A DNA stretch of 64,000 nucleotides, from NCBI GenBank assembly GCA_035366835.1, contig DAOSIS010000001.1, forward strand, positions 152,926 through 216,925, written 5' to 3'. A program made the position numbers and the translations under genes. The notes beneath the pieces were generated by a model. The model did not search any database and was not told the origin of the DNA. It worked only from the letters and a program-made list of their open reading frames with translations. Source of the DNA: UBA6109 sp035366835 (GTDB lineage Bacteria; Desulfobacterota; Syntrophia; Syntrophales; UBA6109). Positions 27,333 to 37,329 of this stretch are shown here, in pieces. Every line of letters begins with the position of its first letter. Position 1 is the first letter of the stretch.

Positions 27333-29738
27333 ATGACGGAAATTTACGGAGCAGACAGCATCAAGGTCCTGGAGGGTCTGGAGGCGGTTCGAAAGCGCCC
27401 CGCCATGTATATCGGCAGCACCGGCCGCGAGGGGCTGCACCATCTGGTCTATGAGATCGTGGACAACAGCATCGACGAATCCGCGGCGGGTTTCTGCGAT
27501 ACGATTTCGGTCAAGATCCGCGCCGACAACAGCGTCACCGTGGATGACAACGGGCGCGGCATTCCTGTGGACATACACAAGACGGAGGGGGTGTCGGCGG
27601 CGGAGGTCGCCCTGACGAAACTCCACGCAGGGGCGAAATTCTCCAACGACAGCTACAAGATCTCCGGCGGCCTTCACGGCGTCGGCGTATCCGTCGTCAA
27701 CGCCCTGTCATCCTATCTGGAGCTGGAAGTCCGGAGAGACGGCGGCGTCTATACGCAGTCGTACACACGCGGTGTTCCCGCAGCCCCCCTGGAGAGGGTG
27801 GGGAACACCAAGTCGCGGGGAACGAAGATCACCTTCCGGCCCGACGAGGAGATCTTCGAGGACATCGAGTTCAGCTTCGATACCCTGGCCAACCGGCTGC
27901 GTGAACTGGCCTTTCTCAACTCAGGGGTGAAGATCTCGATCGTCGACGAGCGCACGGACCGCAAGAGCGAGTTCTGCTACCGGGGGGGAATCGTGTCCTT
28001 CGTCGAATACCTCAACCGGAGCAAGAAGGTCCTTCACAAGGACCCGGTCTACATCTCCGGCGAGCGGGAAGACTGCATCGTGGAGGTGGCGCTGCAGTAC
28101 AACGACACCTACACGGAAAACATCTTTTCCTTCGCCAACAGCATCAACACGACCGAAGGCGGCACCCACCTCATCGGGTTCCGGTCCGCCCTGACGCGCG
28201 TCTTCAACAACTACGCCGTGAGCAGCAATCTGCTGAAGAACGGCAAGGAATCGCTCAAAGGCGAGGATCTCCGCGAGGGGTTGACGGCGGTCATCAGCGT
28301 GAAGATCAAGAATCCCCAGTTCGAGGGCCAGACCAAGACGAAACTCGGGAACAGCGAGGTCCGCGGCCTCGTGGAGGGGGTCGTCTACGACAAGATCGGC
28401 AGCTATCTCGAAGAAAATCCGGGAATCGCCAAGCACCTGCTGAACAAGTGCCTCGAAGCGGCGCGCGCCCGGGAGGCCGCCCGCCGCGCCCGTGAACTGA
28501 CGCGCCGCAAGAGCGCGCTCGAGGTTGGAGCGCTTCCGGGAAAATTGGCCGACTGCCAGGAAAGGGACCCGGTGCAGAGCGAGATTTTCCTGGTGGAGGG
28601 GGACTCGGCCGGCGGCTCGGCGAAACAGGGGCGGGACCGCAGAAACCAGGCCATCCTTCCCCTGCGCGGCAAAGTTCTCAACGTGGAGAAGGCCCGGTTC
28701 GACAAGATGCTCCAGAACGAGGAAATCAAGGTGATGGTCACCGCCTTCGGGACCGGCATCGGCGAAGGCGAGTACGACATCAGCAAGCTCCGCTACCACA
28801 AAGTCATCATCATGACCGATGCGGACATCGACGGTTCTCACATCCGCACGCTGCTCCTGACCTTTTTCTTCCGCCAGATGAAGGAACTCGTCGAGCGGGG
28901 GTATCTCTACATCGCCCAGCCGCCGCTCTTCCGCATCGTCGACAAGAAGAATGAAATCTACATCCACAATGAGGAAGGGATGCAGGAATTCGTCCTCGGC
29001 AGCGGCGTCGCGAGGGTCCGCCTCCTGCCGGCCGACGGGTCGGCGTCGCTGACCGGCAGCCGGCTGAAGGCCCTGATCAAGAAAATGATGCGCATCGAGG
29101 GGCTTCTGGACCGGTTCGAACACGAGGAAAAGGCCCGGGAGGTCATCCGGATTCTGGCCGGCGATCCGGCGCTGAGGGAGGAGGACTTCAAGACGGAGGA
29201 GGCCCTGGGAAAGGTGGCGAGAAGGACCGCCATGGCCGTCGGGAAGAGCGTCGAGGACGCGTCCGTCGATCCGGACCAGGAACACGGCCGGTTCCGGATC
29301 ACCTTCTCCATCCGCAACAACGGCCGGAGCGGGACGACAATCATCGACCGCGATCTCCTGCGGGCCCCGCTGTTCGCCGAGATCCGGGCGATCCTGCAGC
29401 AGGTCGCCGTGATCGGCGAGCCGCCCTACTCCGTCACGGCCGGAGAAGGCGACGGGGTTGTGCAGAAGATCGAAAGCATGCCGGAACTGGTCGCCTTCGT
29501 GATGGCCGAGGGGAAGAAGGGGCTCACGGTGCAGCGTTACAAGGGCCTCGGCGAAATGAACCCCGAGCAGCTGTGGGAAACGACGATGAATCCGGAAAAG
29601 AGAACGCTCCTGCAGGTCCGGATCGAGGACGCCGTCGAGGCGGACGAGATCTTCACGACCCTGATGGGGGATCAGGTGGAACCGCGGCGGGATTTCATCT
29701 ATCGCAACGCCCTGCACGTAAAGAATCTTGATATTTAG
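27333..29738 (+). CDS. gyrB: DNA gyrase subunit B
   Basis: 801 residues. ATPase subunit of gyrase. The GHKL ATP site is visible in HHLVYEIVDNSIDE, VDDNGRGIPV and GGLHGVGVSVVNALS. The TOPRIM domain has EGDSAGGSAKQGRDR and MTDADIDGSHIRTLLLTFF, and the C-terminal QRYKGLGEMNPEQLWETTM is intact. The length, with an insert between TOPRIM and tail (about residues 550-720), matches the long proteobacterial GyrB. Confidence 0.96.
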   Translation: MTEIYGADSIKVLEGLEAVRKRPAMYIGSTGREGLHHLVYEIVDNSIDESAAGFCDTISVKIRADNSVTVDDNGRGIPVDIHKTEGVSAAEVALTKLHAGAKFSNDSYKISGGLHGVGVSVVNALSSYLELEVRRDGGVYTQSYTRGVPAAPLERVGNTKSRGTKITFRPDEEIFEDIEFSFDTLANRLRELAFLNSGVKISIVDERTDRKSEFCYRGGIVSFVEYLNRSKKVLHKDPVYISGEREDCIVEVALQYNDTYTENIFSFANSINTTEGGTHLIGFRSALTRVFNNYAVSSNLLKNGKESLKGEDLREGLTAVISVKIKNPQFEGQTKTKLGNSEVRGLVEGVVYDKIGSYLEENPGIAKHLLNKCLEAARAREAARRARELTRRKSALEVGALPGKLADCQERDPVQSEIFLVEGDSAGGSAKQGRDRRNQAILPLRGKVLNVEKARFDKMLQNEEIKVMVTAFGTGIGEGEYDISKLRYHKVIIMTDADIDGSHIRTLLLTFFFRQMKELVERGYLYIAQPPLFRIVDKKNEIYIHNEEGMQEFVLGSGVARVRLLPADGSASLTGSRLKALIKKMMRIEGLLDRFEHEEKAREVIRILAGDPALREEDFKTEEALGKVARRTAMAVGKSVEDASVDPDQEHGRFRITFSIRNNGRSGTTIIDRDLLRAPLFAEIRAILQQVAVIGEPPYSVTAGEGDGVVQKIESMPELVAFVMAEGKKGLTVQRYKGLGEMNPEQLWETTMNPEKRTLLQVRIEDAVEADEIFTTLMGDQVEPRRDFIYRNALHVKNLDI

Positions 29739-29840
29739 CGGCCGCCGGGACGGGACAAATCCGCGTCTTCGGACGGCGGCGTATCCGACGCTCCGGCCGA
29801 TGCGGCCGGAGGACAGGCATTTTCGGGAGAAGACGATTTC

Positions 29841-32381
29841 ATGGAACAGCAACAGACCTCGTTGAAGGGTTTTTCCATCAACATCGAAGACGAGATGAAG
29901 AAGTCCTACATGGACTATGCGATGAGCGTCATCATCGGCCGGGCCATTCCCGATGTCCGGGACGGCCTCAAGCCGGTCCACCGGCGCGCGCTCTTCGCCA
30001 TGCACGAGATGGGCAACCGCTGGAACAAGGCCTACAAGAAATCCGCCAGGGTTGTCGGCGACATCATCGGCAAGTATCACCCGCACGGGGACGCCGCCGC
30101 CTACGACACCATCGTGCGCATGGCCCAGGACTTCTCCCTGCGCTACCCGCTCGTCGACGGTCAGGGAAATTTCGGCTCCATCGACGGCGATCCTCCCGCA
30201 GCGATGCGCTACACGGAAGTGCGCATGGCGAGGATCGCCGAAGAACTGCTGACCGACCTCGACAAAGAAACCGTCGATTTCATGCCGAACTACGACGAGT
30301 CCCTCCAGGAGCCGGTCGTGCTGCCGGCGGCGCTGCCGCTGCTGCTGCTCAACGGCGCCTCCGGGATCGCCGTCGGCGTGGCGACGAACATCCCGCCCCA
30401 CAATCTCGCGGAGGTGGTCGACGGGGCGATCGCCGTCATCCGCAAGCCGGAGATCGGCGTGGACGAGCTGATGCGCATCATCCGGGGCCCGGATTTCCCC
30501 ACGGCCGGATTCATCAACGGGCGGGAGGGGATCGTGGAGGCTTACCGGACGGGGCGCGGCATCATCCGCGTCCGCGCCCGCGCCCTGATCGAGCGCAACG
30601 CCCGCAGCGACAAGGAAAGCATCGTCATCACCGAACTGCCCTACCAGGTCAACAAGGCGGCCCTGATCGAAAAGATCTCGGAACTGGTGAAGGACAAGAA
30701 GATCTCCGGAATCTCCGATCTGCGCGACGAGTCGGATCGGGAAGGGATCCGGATCGTGATCGATCTGAAGCGTGAGGAGCCTTCCGCCGTCATCCTCAAT
30801 CAGCTCTACAAGCACACCCAGATGGAATCCACCTTCGGCATCATCATGCTCGCCATCGAGAACGGCCAGCCCCGCCAGTACAACCTCAAGGACATGCTGG
30901 AGAGCTTCGTCCGTTTCCGCCGCGAGGTGATCGTGCGGCGGACGACCTTCGAACTCGCCCGGGCCCGCGAGCGTGCCCACATCCTCGAAGGGCTCGTCGT
31001 CGCCCTCAAGATGATCGACGACGTCGTCGCCGTGATCAAGAGTTCCCGGAGCGTGCCCGAGGCTTCGGCGGCGCTGTGCGGGAAATTCGGACTGACCGAG
31101 ATTCAGGCCAAGGCCATTCTGGAGATGAGGCTCCAGCGGCTCACGGGGCTGGAGCGGGAGAAGATCGACGAGGAGTATGCGGAGCTTTCCAAGACGATCT
31201 GGCGCCTGCAGGGAATCCTCGATGACCCGCAGAAGGTCCTCGACGTCATCGTTTCCGAGCTGGAGGAGATCAAGGGACGCTACGGGGACGAGCGGCGCAC
31301 GGAGATCGTGGCCAGTTCCGAGGACATCGACATCGAAGACATGATCGTCGAGGAGGATGTCGTCGTCACCGTCTCCCATTCCGGGTACATCAAGCGCAAC
31401 GCCGTGAGCCTGTACCGGAGCCAGCGCCGCGGCGGGCGGGGAAAGGTCGGCATGGGGACGAAGGAGGAGGATTTCGTCGAGCGGATCTTCATCGCCTCGA
31501 CCCACAACTACATCCTGATCTTCACGAATCAGGGGCGCGTCTACTGGCTCAAGGTGTACCAGATCCCCCAGGCGGGACGGGCGGCCAAGGGAAAGGCCAT
31601 CGTGAACCTGATCCAGATCCAGGCAGGCGAGCGGGTCGCCGCCGTCCTGCCGGTGCGCGACTTCATGGAACAGAAGTCCGTCGTCATGGTCACCAAGCGG
31701 GGCGTCGTCAAGAAGACCGCGCTCTCCGCCTTCTCCAATCCGCGTTCGACGGGCATCATCGCCATCGGCATCGACGAAGGGGACGACCTGATCGACGTGC
31801 AGCTCGCGAACGGCCGCCAGGAGGTCTTCCTCGGCACGCGCAAGGGGAAATCCATCCGGTTCAACGAGGAGGACGTGCGGGAAATGGGGAGGACGGCTTA
31901 CGGTGTCCGCGGAATCCTCATGGATGAGGACGACGTCGTCGTCGGCATGGAGGTCGCCTCGCCGGGGACGACCATCGCGACCGTTTCCGAACGGGGCTAC
32001 GGCAAGCGCACGGATATCGCGGAATACCGTGTGCAGAGCCGCGGCGGCAAGGGGACGATCAACCTGAAGACCGTTCCCAAGGTGGGCATGGTGGCGGGGA
32101 TCCTGCAGGTCGTCGAGGGCGAGGACATCATGCTGATCAGCAGCGCGGGAAACATCATCCGCATGAAGGTGGACGAAGTCCCGCTCATTCACCGCAGCAC
32201 GCAGGGCGTGCGGCTGATCGACCTTGCACCCGAAGAGCGGGTCGTCGGCCTGGCGCGGGCCGAGCGCGAAAGCGAAGAAAAGAACGGCGACGCCCCGCCG
32301 GACGAGGGGGCCGCGGGCGGGAACGGGGCCGATCTCCTGGCCGATGTCGACGAAACGGACGGCGGCCCCGGGGATGCGTAA
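29841..32381 (+). CDS. gyrA: DNA gyrase subunit A
   Basis: 846 residues. DNA-cleaving subunit of gyrase. The catalytic Tyr is Tyr124 in AAMRYTEVR. The GyrA box QRRGGRGKVGMGTKEED starts the C-terminal wrapping domain, with the usual blade repeats and an acidic tail. In the quinolone-determining region the sequence reads HPHGDAAAYDT, so the residue equal to E. coli Ser83 is Ala85, while the Asp equal to Asp87 (Asp89) is kept. It lies 102 bp after gyrB. Confidence 0.96.
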   Translation: MEQQQTSLKGFSINIEDEMKKSYMDYAMSVIIGRAIPDVRDGLKPVHRRALFAMHEMGNRWNKAYKKSARVVGDIIGKYHPHGDAAAYDTIVRMAQDFSLRYPLVDGQGNFGSIDGDPPAAMRYTEVRMARIAEELLTDLDKETVDFMPNYDESLQEPVVLPAALPLLLLNGASGIAVGVATNIPPHNLAEVVDGAIAVIRKPEIGVDELMRIIRGPDFPTAGFINGREGIVEAYRTGRGIIRVRARALIERNARSDKESIVITELPYQVNKAALIEKISELVKDKKISGISDLRDESDREGIRIVIDLKREEPSAVILNQLYKHTQMESTFGIIMLAIENGQPRQYNLKDMLESFVRFRREVIVRRTTFELARARERAHILEGLVVALKMIDDVVAVIKSSRSVPEASAALCGKFGLTEIQAKAILEMRLQRLTGLEREKIDEEYAELSKTIWRLQGILDDPQKVLDVIVSELEEIKGRYGDERRTEIVASSEDIDIEDMIVEEDVVVTVSHSGYIKRNAVSLYRSQRRGGRGKVGMGTKEEDFVERIFIASTHNYILIFTNQGRVYWLKVYQIPQAGRAAKGKAIVNLIQIQAGERVAAVLPVRDFMEQKSVVMVTKRGVVKKTALSAFSNPRSTGIIAIGIDEGDDLIDVQLANGRQEVFLGTRKGKSIRFNEEDVREMGRTAYGVRGILMDEDDVVVGMEVASPGTTIATVSERGYGKRTDIAEYRVQSRGGKGTINLKTVPKVGMVAGILQVVEGEDIMLISSAGNIIRMKVDEVPLIHRSTQGVRLIDLAPEERVVGLARAERESEEKNGDAPPDEGAAGGNGADLLADVDETDGGPGDA

Positions 32382-32412
32382 AGGGCGCCGCGGCCGTTGC
32401 CGGGGAGTGCCG

Positions 32413-32832
32413 ATGACGACCTACCGGACCTTCGATCACACGGCGGACCTGGGGATTGAGGTCTACGGACGGACCCGGAAGGAACTGTTCGGCCATGCCG
32501 CGGAAGCCCTCGCCGACCTCCTGGCCGACCCGGGGACCGACCCTCCAGACCGGACCTTCCGGATCTGCGCAACCGGAGAGGACGGACCGGATCTCCTGGT
32601 GAACTTCCTGCGCGAGATCCTCTACCAGTTTCACGGAAACCGGCTGCTCCTGCGGCAAATCCGCGTTACCCATCTCACGAAGAACGAAATCTGCGCGGAA
32701 GCGGAGGGCGAGGTCCTGGATTGCACCGGAGGGCACCGCCGCAGGGAGGTCAAGGCCGTTACGTACCATCAGGCCTCGCTGAGCCGGGACGGGTCCGGGC
32801 GGTGGACCGCAAGGGTGATTCTGGATGTCTGA
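32413..32832 (+). CDS. Archease, RtcB activator
   Basis: 139 residues. Archease helps load GTP onto the RNA ligase RtcB and allows repeated turnover. Typical features: FDHTADLGIEVYGRTRKELF at the N-terminus, LLVNFLREILYQF, and the C-terminal KAVTYHQASLS with the end in ARVILDV, whose Asp usually binds metal. The ATG at 32413 is chosen; the longer frame upstream overlaps gyrA. It overlaps rtcB by 8 nt, so the two are co-translated. Confidence 0.9.
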   Translation: MTTYRTFDHTADLGIEVYGRTRKELFGHAAEALADLLADPGTDPPDRTFRICATGEDGPDLLVNFLREILYQFHGNRLLLRQIRVTHLTKNEICAEAEGEVLDCTGGHRRREVKAVTYHQASLSRDGSGRWTARVILDV

Positions 32833-34267
32833 CATCAAGCTCGAAAAGATCGACGAGTTCCGCTGGCGCATCCCAGCCGAAGGGGGGATGCGCGTGCCCG
32901 GGATCATCTATTCCAGCGATCGGCTGATGAAGGGCGCGGGAAAAGACGAGAGTCCCCGCCAGGTGGCGAACGTCGCCCATTTGCCGGGGATCGTGAAATA
33001 TTCGCTCGCCATGCCGGATATGCACTGGGGATACGGGTTCCCGATCGGCGGCGTCGCCGCCTTTTCCCTGGAGGACGGCGTCGTCTCGCCGGGAGGCGTC
33101 GGCTACGACATCAACTGCGGGTGCCGCCTGCTGACGACGAAGCTCCGCGAGGAGGATGTGCGGGACCGTCTCCGGGACCTCACGGTCGGGCTCTTCCGCG
33201 ACGTCCCCTCTGGCGTGGGTTCCCGGGGACCGATCCGGCTTTCCCCGCAGGACGAGCGCCGGGTCCTGGTCGAGGGCGCCCGCTGGGCGGTGGAGAACGG
33301 CTTCGGAACGCCCGCCGATCTGGAAACGACCGAGGACGGCGGCGCCATGGCGGGAGCGGATCCGGAGACCGTCAGCGACCGGGCGCTGGAGCGGGGCCGC
33401 GAGCAGCTGGGGACGCTGGGGTCGGGGAACCACTTCCTCGAAATCGAGGTGGTGGGGGAGGTGTTCGATCGGGGTGCAGCGGCCGCCTTCGGTCTCGAAG
33501 AAGGCGGGATCGCCGTGATGATCCACAGCGGCTCCCGGGGGCTCGGTTACCAGGTCTGCGACGACTATCTGGCCCGTCTCGTCCGCCACGTGCGGACGCT
33601 GGACATGGAGCTTCCGGACCGCCAGCTCGCATGCGCCCATCTCACCTCGCCGGAGGGCAGGCAGTACCTTGCCGCCATGGCCTGCGCCGCCAACTATGCC
33701 TGGGCGAACCGCCAGATGCTCATGCATTGGACGCGCGAAAGCTTTCAGCGGACGCTGGGGATGTCGCCGCGGGACCTGGGCATGCAGCTGGTCTACGACG
33801 TCTGTCACAACATCGCCAAGATCGAGACCTTTCCGCTGGACGGAAAACCCGTGCGCCTCTGCGTTCACCGCAAGGGTGCGACGCGCGCCTTCCCGCCGGG
33901 CCACAAGTCCCTGCCGCCGCGCTACCGTTCTTCCGGCCAGCCTGTCCTGATTCCCGGGGACATGGGCACGGGCTCCTATGTCCTGGCGGGGACGGAAAAG
34001 GCCTTCGCGGAGACCTTCGGGAGCACCTGCCACGGGGCGGGCCGCGTCATGAGCCGCGCCCAGGCGACGAAGGCGAGCCGCGGTCGGTCCATTCCTCAGG
34101 AGATGTCCGCGCGCGGTGTCGTCGTGATGGCGGCGGGAAAAGAGACCCTGCGGGAAGAAATCCCCGAGGCCTACAAGAACCTGGACGAGGTGGTCTCCGT
34201 CGTGGACCGCGCGGGACTCTCGCGCAAGGTCGCGAAACTGAGGTCGCTGGGGTGCATCAAGGGGTGA
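32825..34267 (+). CDS. rtcB: RNA-splicing ligase RtcB
   Basis: 480 residues. Joins RNA 2',3'-cyclic phosphate or 3'-phosphate ends to 5'-OH ends using GTP and Mn2+. The active site matches the well-studied enzyme nearly number for number: Asp95 and Cys98 in GYDINCGC, His203 in GSGNHFLE, His234 in IHSGSRG, His328 in YDVCHNIAK, and the guanylylated His403 in TCHGAGRVMSR. It forms a unit with archease, and its length is standard. Confidence 0.95.
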   Translation: MSDIKLEKIDEFRWRIPAEGGMRVPGIIYSSDRLMKGAGKDESPRQVANVAHLPGIVKYSLAMPDMHWGYGFPIGGVAAFSLEDGVVSPGGVGYDINCGCRLLTTKLREEDVRDRLRDLTVGLFRDVPSGVGSRGPIRLSPQDERRVLVEGARWAVENGFGTPADLETTEDGGAMAGADPETVSDRALERGREQLGTLGSGNHFLEIEVVGEVFDRGAAAAFGLEEGGIAVMIHSGSRGLGYQVCDDYLARLVRHVRTLDMELPDRQLACAHLTSPEGRQYLAAMACAANYAWANRQMLMHWTRESFQRTLGMSPRDLGMQLVYDVCHNIAKIETFPLDGKPVRLCVHRKGATRAFPPGHKSLPPRYRSSGQPVLIPGDMGTGSYVLAGTEKAFAETFGSTCHGAGRVMSRAQATKASRGRSIPQEMSARGVVVMAAGKETLREEIPEAYKNLDEVVSVVDRAGLSRKVAKLRSLGCIKG

Positions 34268-34293
34268 TGGCGGACCTCCTTGCGACGTCGGGG

Positions 34294-34725
34294 TCAGAGC
34301 GCGTAGAGCTTCTCTCCGGACAGGACGTTGATGCCGACCTTGCGCAGGGCGTCGATGGCCGCGTCGGGATCTTCGAAACGGAAGATCATCACGGCATTCT
34401 GCCCGCTGCGTTCGACGAACGCATACATGTACTCCACATTGATCTGATTCTGCGCCAGGACGGCGAGGATGCTGTGCAAGCCGCCCGGCCGATCCGGCAC
34501 CTCCACGGCGACGACGGTGGTCCGGCTGACGGTGAAGCCGTTTTCCCGGAGGACGCGGTTGGCGGTTTCCACGTCGTTGACGATCATGCGCAGGATGCCG
34601 AAGTCCGACGTGTCGGCCAGCGACAGGGTCCGGATATTGATATCGGCGTCCTTGAGAATCCGGGTGATATGCTCCAGCCGGCCCGGCACGTTTTCCATGA
34701 AGACGGAGATCTGTTCTACCTTCAT
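34294..34725 (-). CDS. Tandem ACT-domain protein
   Basis: 143 residues with two ACT domains (about 1-70 and 71-143), the second starting VEVPDRPGGLHSILAVLAQNQINVEYMY. ACT domains bind amino acids or similar small ligands. It lies 16 bp downstream of a phenylacetate-CoA ligase gene, a pairing common in anaerobes, so it may sense the aromatic acid or amino acid and adjust the ligase. A strong GGGAGGG precedes the ATG. Confidence 0.85.
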   Translation of the reverse strand: MKVEQISVFMENVPGRLEHITRILKDADINIRTLSLADTSDFGILRMIVNDVETANRVLRENGFTVSRTTVVAVEVPDRPGGLHSILAVLAQNQINVEYMYAFVERSGQNAVMIFRFEDPDAAIDALRKVGINVLSGEKLYAL

Positions 34726-34741
34726 GAGCGTTCCCTCCCGT

Positions 34742-36049
34742 TCATATCTGGCGCCTGTCGACGACCCGGCTCGCCTTCCCGTCGAAGCGCTGCAGAGATT
34801 TGGGGTCCACCAGCTTGACCTTCGCGGAGATGCCCAGGTAGTCCTTGATGTCCTTGGTGATCCGCCGTTCGATGCTCTGCAGGGCCTTCACGCTGCCCGA
34901 AGCGGTGAAGACCCGGTCGCTCACCTCGACGCGGACCTCCAGGGTGTCCAGCGTGCCTTCCCGGTCCACGATCAACTGGTAGTGGGGCTCCAGGCCTTCG
35001 ATGCCCACGAGGACCGCTTCGATCTGGGAGGGGAAGACGTTCACGCCGCGGATGATCAGCATGTCGTCGCTGCGGCCCATGATTCGGTCCATGCGCACAT
35101 GCGTCCGTCCGCAGATGCAGGGGTCCGGGAAGAGCCGCGTGACGTCGCGGGTCCGGTAGCGGATGAGGGGGAACGCCTCCTTGGAAAGCGTGGTGAAGAC
35201 GATTTCACCCTTCTCCCCGGGAGGCAGGACCTTCCCCGTCTCCGGATCGATGATCTCGACGAGAAAATGATCTTCGAAGATGTGCATGCCCTGGCGGCCC
35301 TCCAGGCATTCCATGGCGACGCCCGGCCCCATGACTTCGGAGAGGCCGTAGATGTTCAACGCCGTCAGGTTCAGCGCCGCCTCGATCTCGTCGCGCATCT
35401 TGTCGCTCCAGGGTTCGGCGCCGAAGATGCCGACACGCAGTTTCAGCGCGCGCATGTCGATGCCCATGCTTCGGCCCTGCTCGGCCAGGTTCAACGCGTA
35501 GGAGGGCGTGCAGCAGATGGCGGTGGGCCCGAAGTCCTGAAGGATCATGATCTGGCGCTTCGTGTTGCCTCCGGAAATGGGAATGACGCTTGCCCCCAGC
35601 CGCTCTGCGCCATAGTGGGCGCCGAGCCCGCCCGTAAACAGGCCGTACCCGTAGGCGTTGTGAACGATGTCGTTCTTCGTAAGTCCGGCGGCGACGAAGC
35701 AGCGCGCCACCAGTTCAGACCAGGTGTCGATGTCGCGTTTCGTGTACCCGACGACGGTCGCCCGCCCCGTCGTTCCCGAAGAGGCGTGAAGCCGGACGAT
35801 GCTGCTCATCGGTACGGCGAATAGGCCGAAGGGGTAGTTGTCCCGGAGGTCCTGTTTCGTCGTGAACGGGAGACGCTGGAGATCGGCGAGCGTCCGGATA
35901 TCGTCCGGGTGGACGCCGGCGTCGTCGAAGGCCTTCCGGTAGAAGCCGACGGTGTGGTAGACCCGTTGCGCGACCTGCTGGAGCCTCTTGGCCTGCAGGG
36001 CCTCCAGGGCTTCGCGCGGCAGGGTTTCGAAATCTTCGTTGTAGATCAT
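34742..36049 (-). CDS. paaK: Phenylacetate-CoA ligase
   Basis: 435 residues. Adenylate-forming enzyme that activates an aromatic acid with ATP and coenzyme A. It shows the ATP loop LHASSGTTGRATVVGYT, NAYGYGLFTGGLG, YGLSEVMGPGVAMEC, RYRTRDVTRLFPDPC and the C-terminal RGVNVFPSQIEAVL. Catalytic Lys lies near the C-terminus in SAKVKLVDPKSL. The ATG at 36049 has GGAGG 8 nt upstream, so the longer frame is not used. No other phenylacetate genes are nearby; in anaerobes it may serve the 2-oxoacid-derived aryl-acetate route. The substrate could also be indoleacetate. Confidence 0.87.
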   Translation of the reverse strand: MIYNEDFETLPREALEALQAKRLQQVAQRVYHTVGFYRKAFDDAGVHPDDIRTLADLQRLPFTTKQDLRDNYPFGLFAVPMSSIVRLHASSGTTGRATVVGYTKRDIDTWSELVARCFVAAGLTKNDIVHNAYGYGLFTGGLGAHYGAERLGASVIPISGGNTKRQIMILQDFGPTAICCTPSYALNLAEQGRSMGIDMRALKLRVGIFGAEPWSDKMRDEIEAALNLTALNIYGLSEVMGPGVAMECLEGRQGMHIFEDHFLVEIIDPETGKVLPPGEKGEIVFTTLSKEAFPLIRYRTRDVTRLFPDPCICGRTHVRMDRIMGRSDDMLIIRGVNVFPSQIEAVLVGIEGLEPHYQLIVDREGTLDTLEVRVEVSDRVFTASGSVKALQSIERRITKDIKDYLGISAKVKLVDPKSLQRFDGKASRVVDRRQI

Positions 36050-36206
36050 CGGTGTCGCCTCCGGGTCATGATGGGTGAAATCGCTGCAGCGATGAGGGCG
36101 TGCGTTGCCGGCGGTCATGCCGGACCTTTTCGAGGGAGCCTCTGTGGCGCAAATATAGCAGAACTCCCGGGAGGGGGCAAGGAGATCCCCCCTTGTCCGG
36201 CAAGTG

Positions 36207-37151
36207 TCAGGCCTCGGGACGGGGCCGCCTCATGCCTTGCCAGAAACGCAGGAACCGAACGGTGGCGATCGCCACGGCAAGGCGGGGTACGTAGAGCCAG
36301 AAGGCGCTCAGGCCGAGCGACAAAAGCAACGCGGGGTCCTCGACGACGGAATGATGGATGCCGACCGACATCTGCAGGAGCTCCAGATCGTCGCGGCGCA
36401 GCGATCCGGTCCGCGCCTCTTCGACGATCATCGCTCCGCCGTAAGTCAGGCCGAAGAGAACGGCCGTCAGCCAAAGGAAACCCATCTTGCGATTGAGACC
36501 CATCAGCCAGAGAAGCGGGGAGAGAACGCCCACAAGAGGTTCGACCCAGCCCATCTCCCTGAGGACGTCCAGCAGCATGAGGAGGGTCATGATGATCACA
36601 AAAATCTTGAGACACAGGAGCGATGTCGTCTCGACCCAGGCCAGCAGCATCTGCGCAAACGTCACCGACGGGACGGTGGCGGAGGGTCCTCCCGCGAGGT
36701 CCGGGGTGCTGCCGATCCACGGGGCGATGACCAGCACGGTGGCGACGGCCGCCACGAGCCGGACAGCCGTGGCCCGAAGGAGCGGGAGGCCGGACCGGTC
36801 CTGAATGATCCCTTCCTGGATCAGGCTGTGGGCCGTCAGCAGGAAAACGGCGATGACGGTCATCTGCGCTTCGTCGAGGGGGAGGACGACCATCGCGGCG
36901 ATGCCGCCGTAAATGCCCGTGGGCAATCCCAGCAGAAGCGGCAGGGCGGCCATGGCCGGCAGGTGGAGAAACCCCATCAGGGGCTGCAGGGCGAAATCGA
37001 TCCGCTCGATGAGGCCGCTCCAGGCGAGAACTGCGGTGAAGAGGGAAAGGGGCACGATCAGCTTGATCGTCCAGAGAAAACTCCGCCAGCCACGGACCGC
37101 GCCGGAGCGCATCCCCGCCCGCCAGGGGCCGTTCCGGTGAAAGTTGGGCAT
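36207..37151 (-). CDS. Nucleoside-recognition (Gate) domain membrane protein
   Basis: 314 residues with about eight membrane helices; inner membrane. Two Gate-like repeats are seen (around LIVPLSLFTAVLAWSG and IFVIIMTLLMLLDVLREMGW, each followed by a PLLGLPTG- or MGFLWLTAVLFGLTYG-type segment). The family is related to spore maturation proteins and nucleoside transporters, but these stand-alone proteins have no proven substrate. It is read divergently from the GGDEF gene. Confidence 0.7.
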   Translation of the reverse strand: MPNFHRNGPWRAGMRSGAVRGWRSFLWTIKLIVPLSLFTAVLAWSGLIERIDFALQPLMGFLHLPAMAALPLLLGLPTGIYGGIAAMVVLPLDEAQMTVIAVFLLTAHSLIQEGIIQDRSGLPLLRATAVRLVAAVATVLVIAPWIGSTPDLAGGPSATVPSVTFAQMLLAWVETTSLLCLKIFVIIMTLLMLLDVLREMGWVEPLVGVLSPLLWLMGLNRKMGFLWLTAVLFGLTYGGAMIVEEARTGSLRRDDLELLQMSVGIHHSVVEDPALLLSLGLSAFWLYVPRLAVAIATVRFLRFWQGMRRPRPEA

Positions 37152-37329
37152 GATTTCCGTTTTCCTTTTGCGCTATCGGCGGGCTTATGCTACTAATTTC
37201 TTCGTGCCGGCGCCAGAAGGAAAAGCAGGGACCACGCACCGTACGGGCCGCAGAGGGCGATCAGCGCGGAAGATTCCCGGCGGGAAAAGACGCGTGCGGC
37301 GACACTCCGGCGACCGGCACCGCCTTCCC

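Noticed and set aside
27921..32192. 1423-codon ORF on the - strand
   Set aside because: It lies antisense to gyrB and gyrA, has the skewed composition (H, D, R-rich) of codon-position shadows in GC-rich DNA, and no domain pattern.
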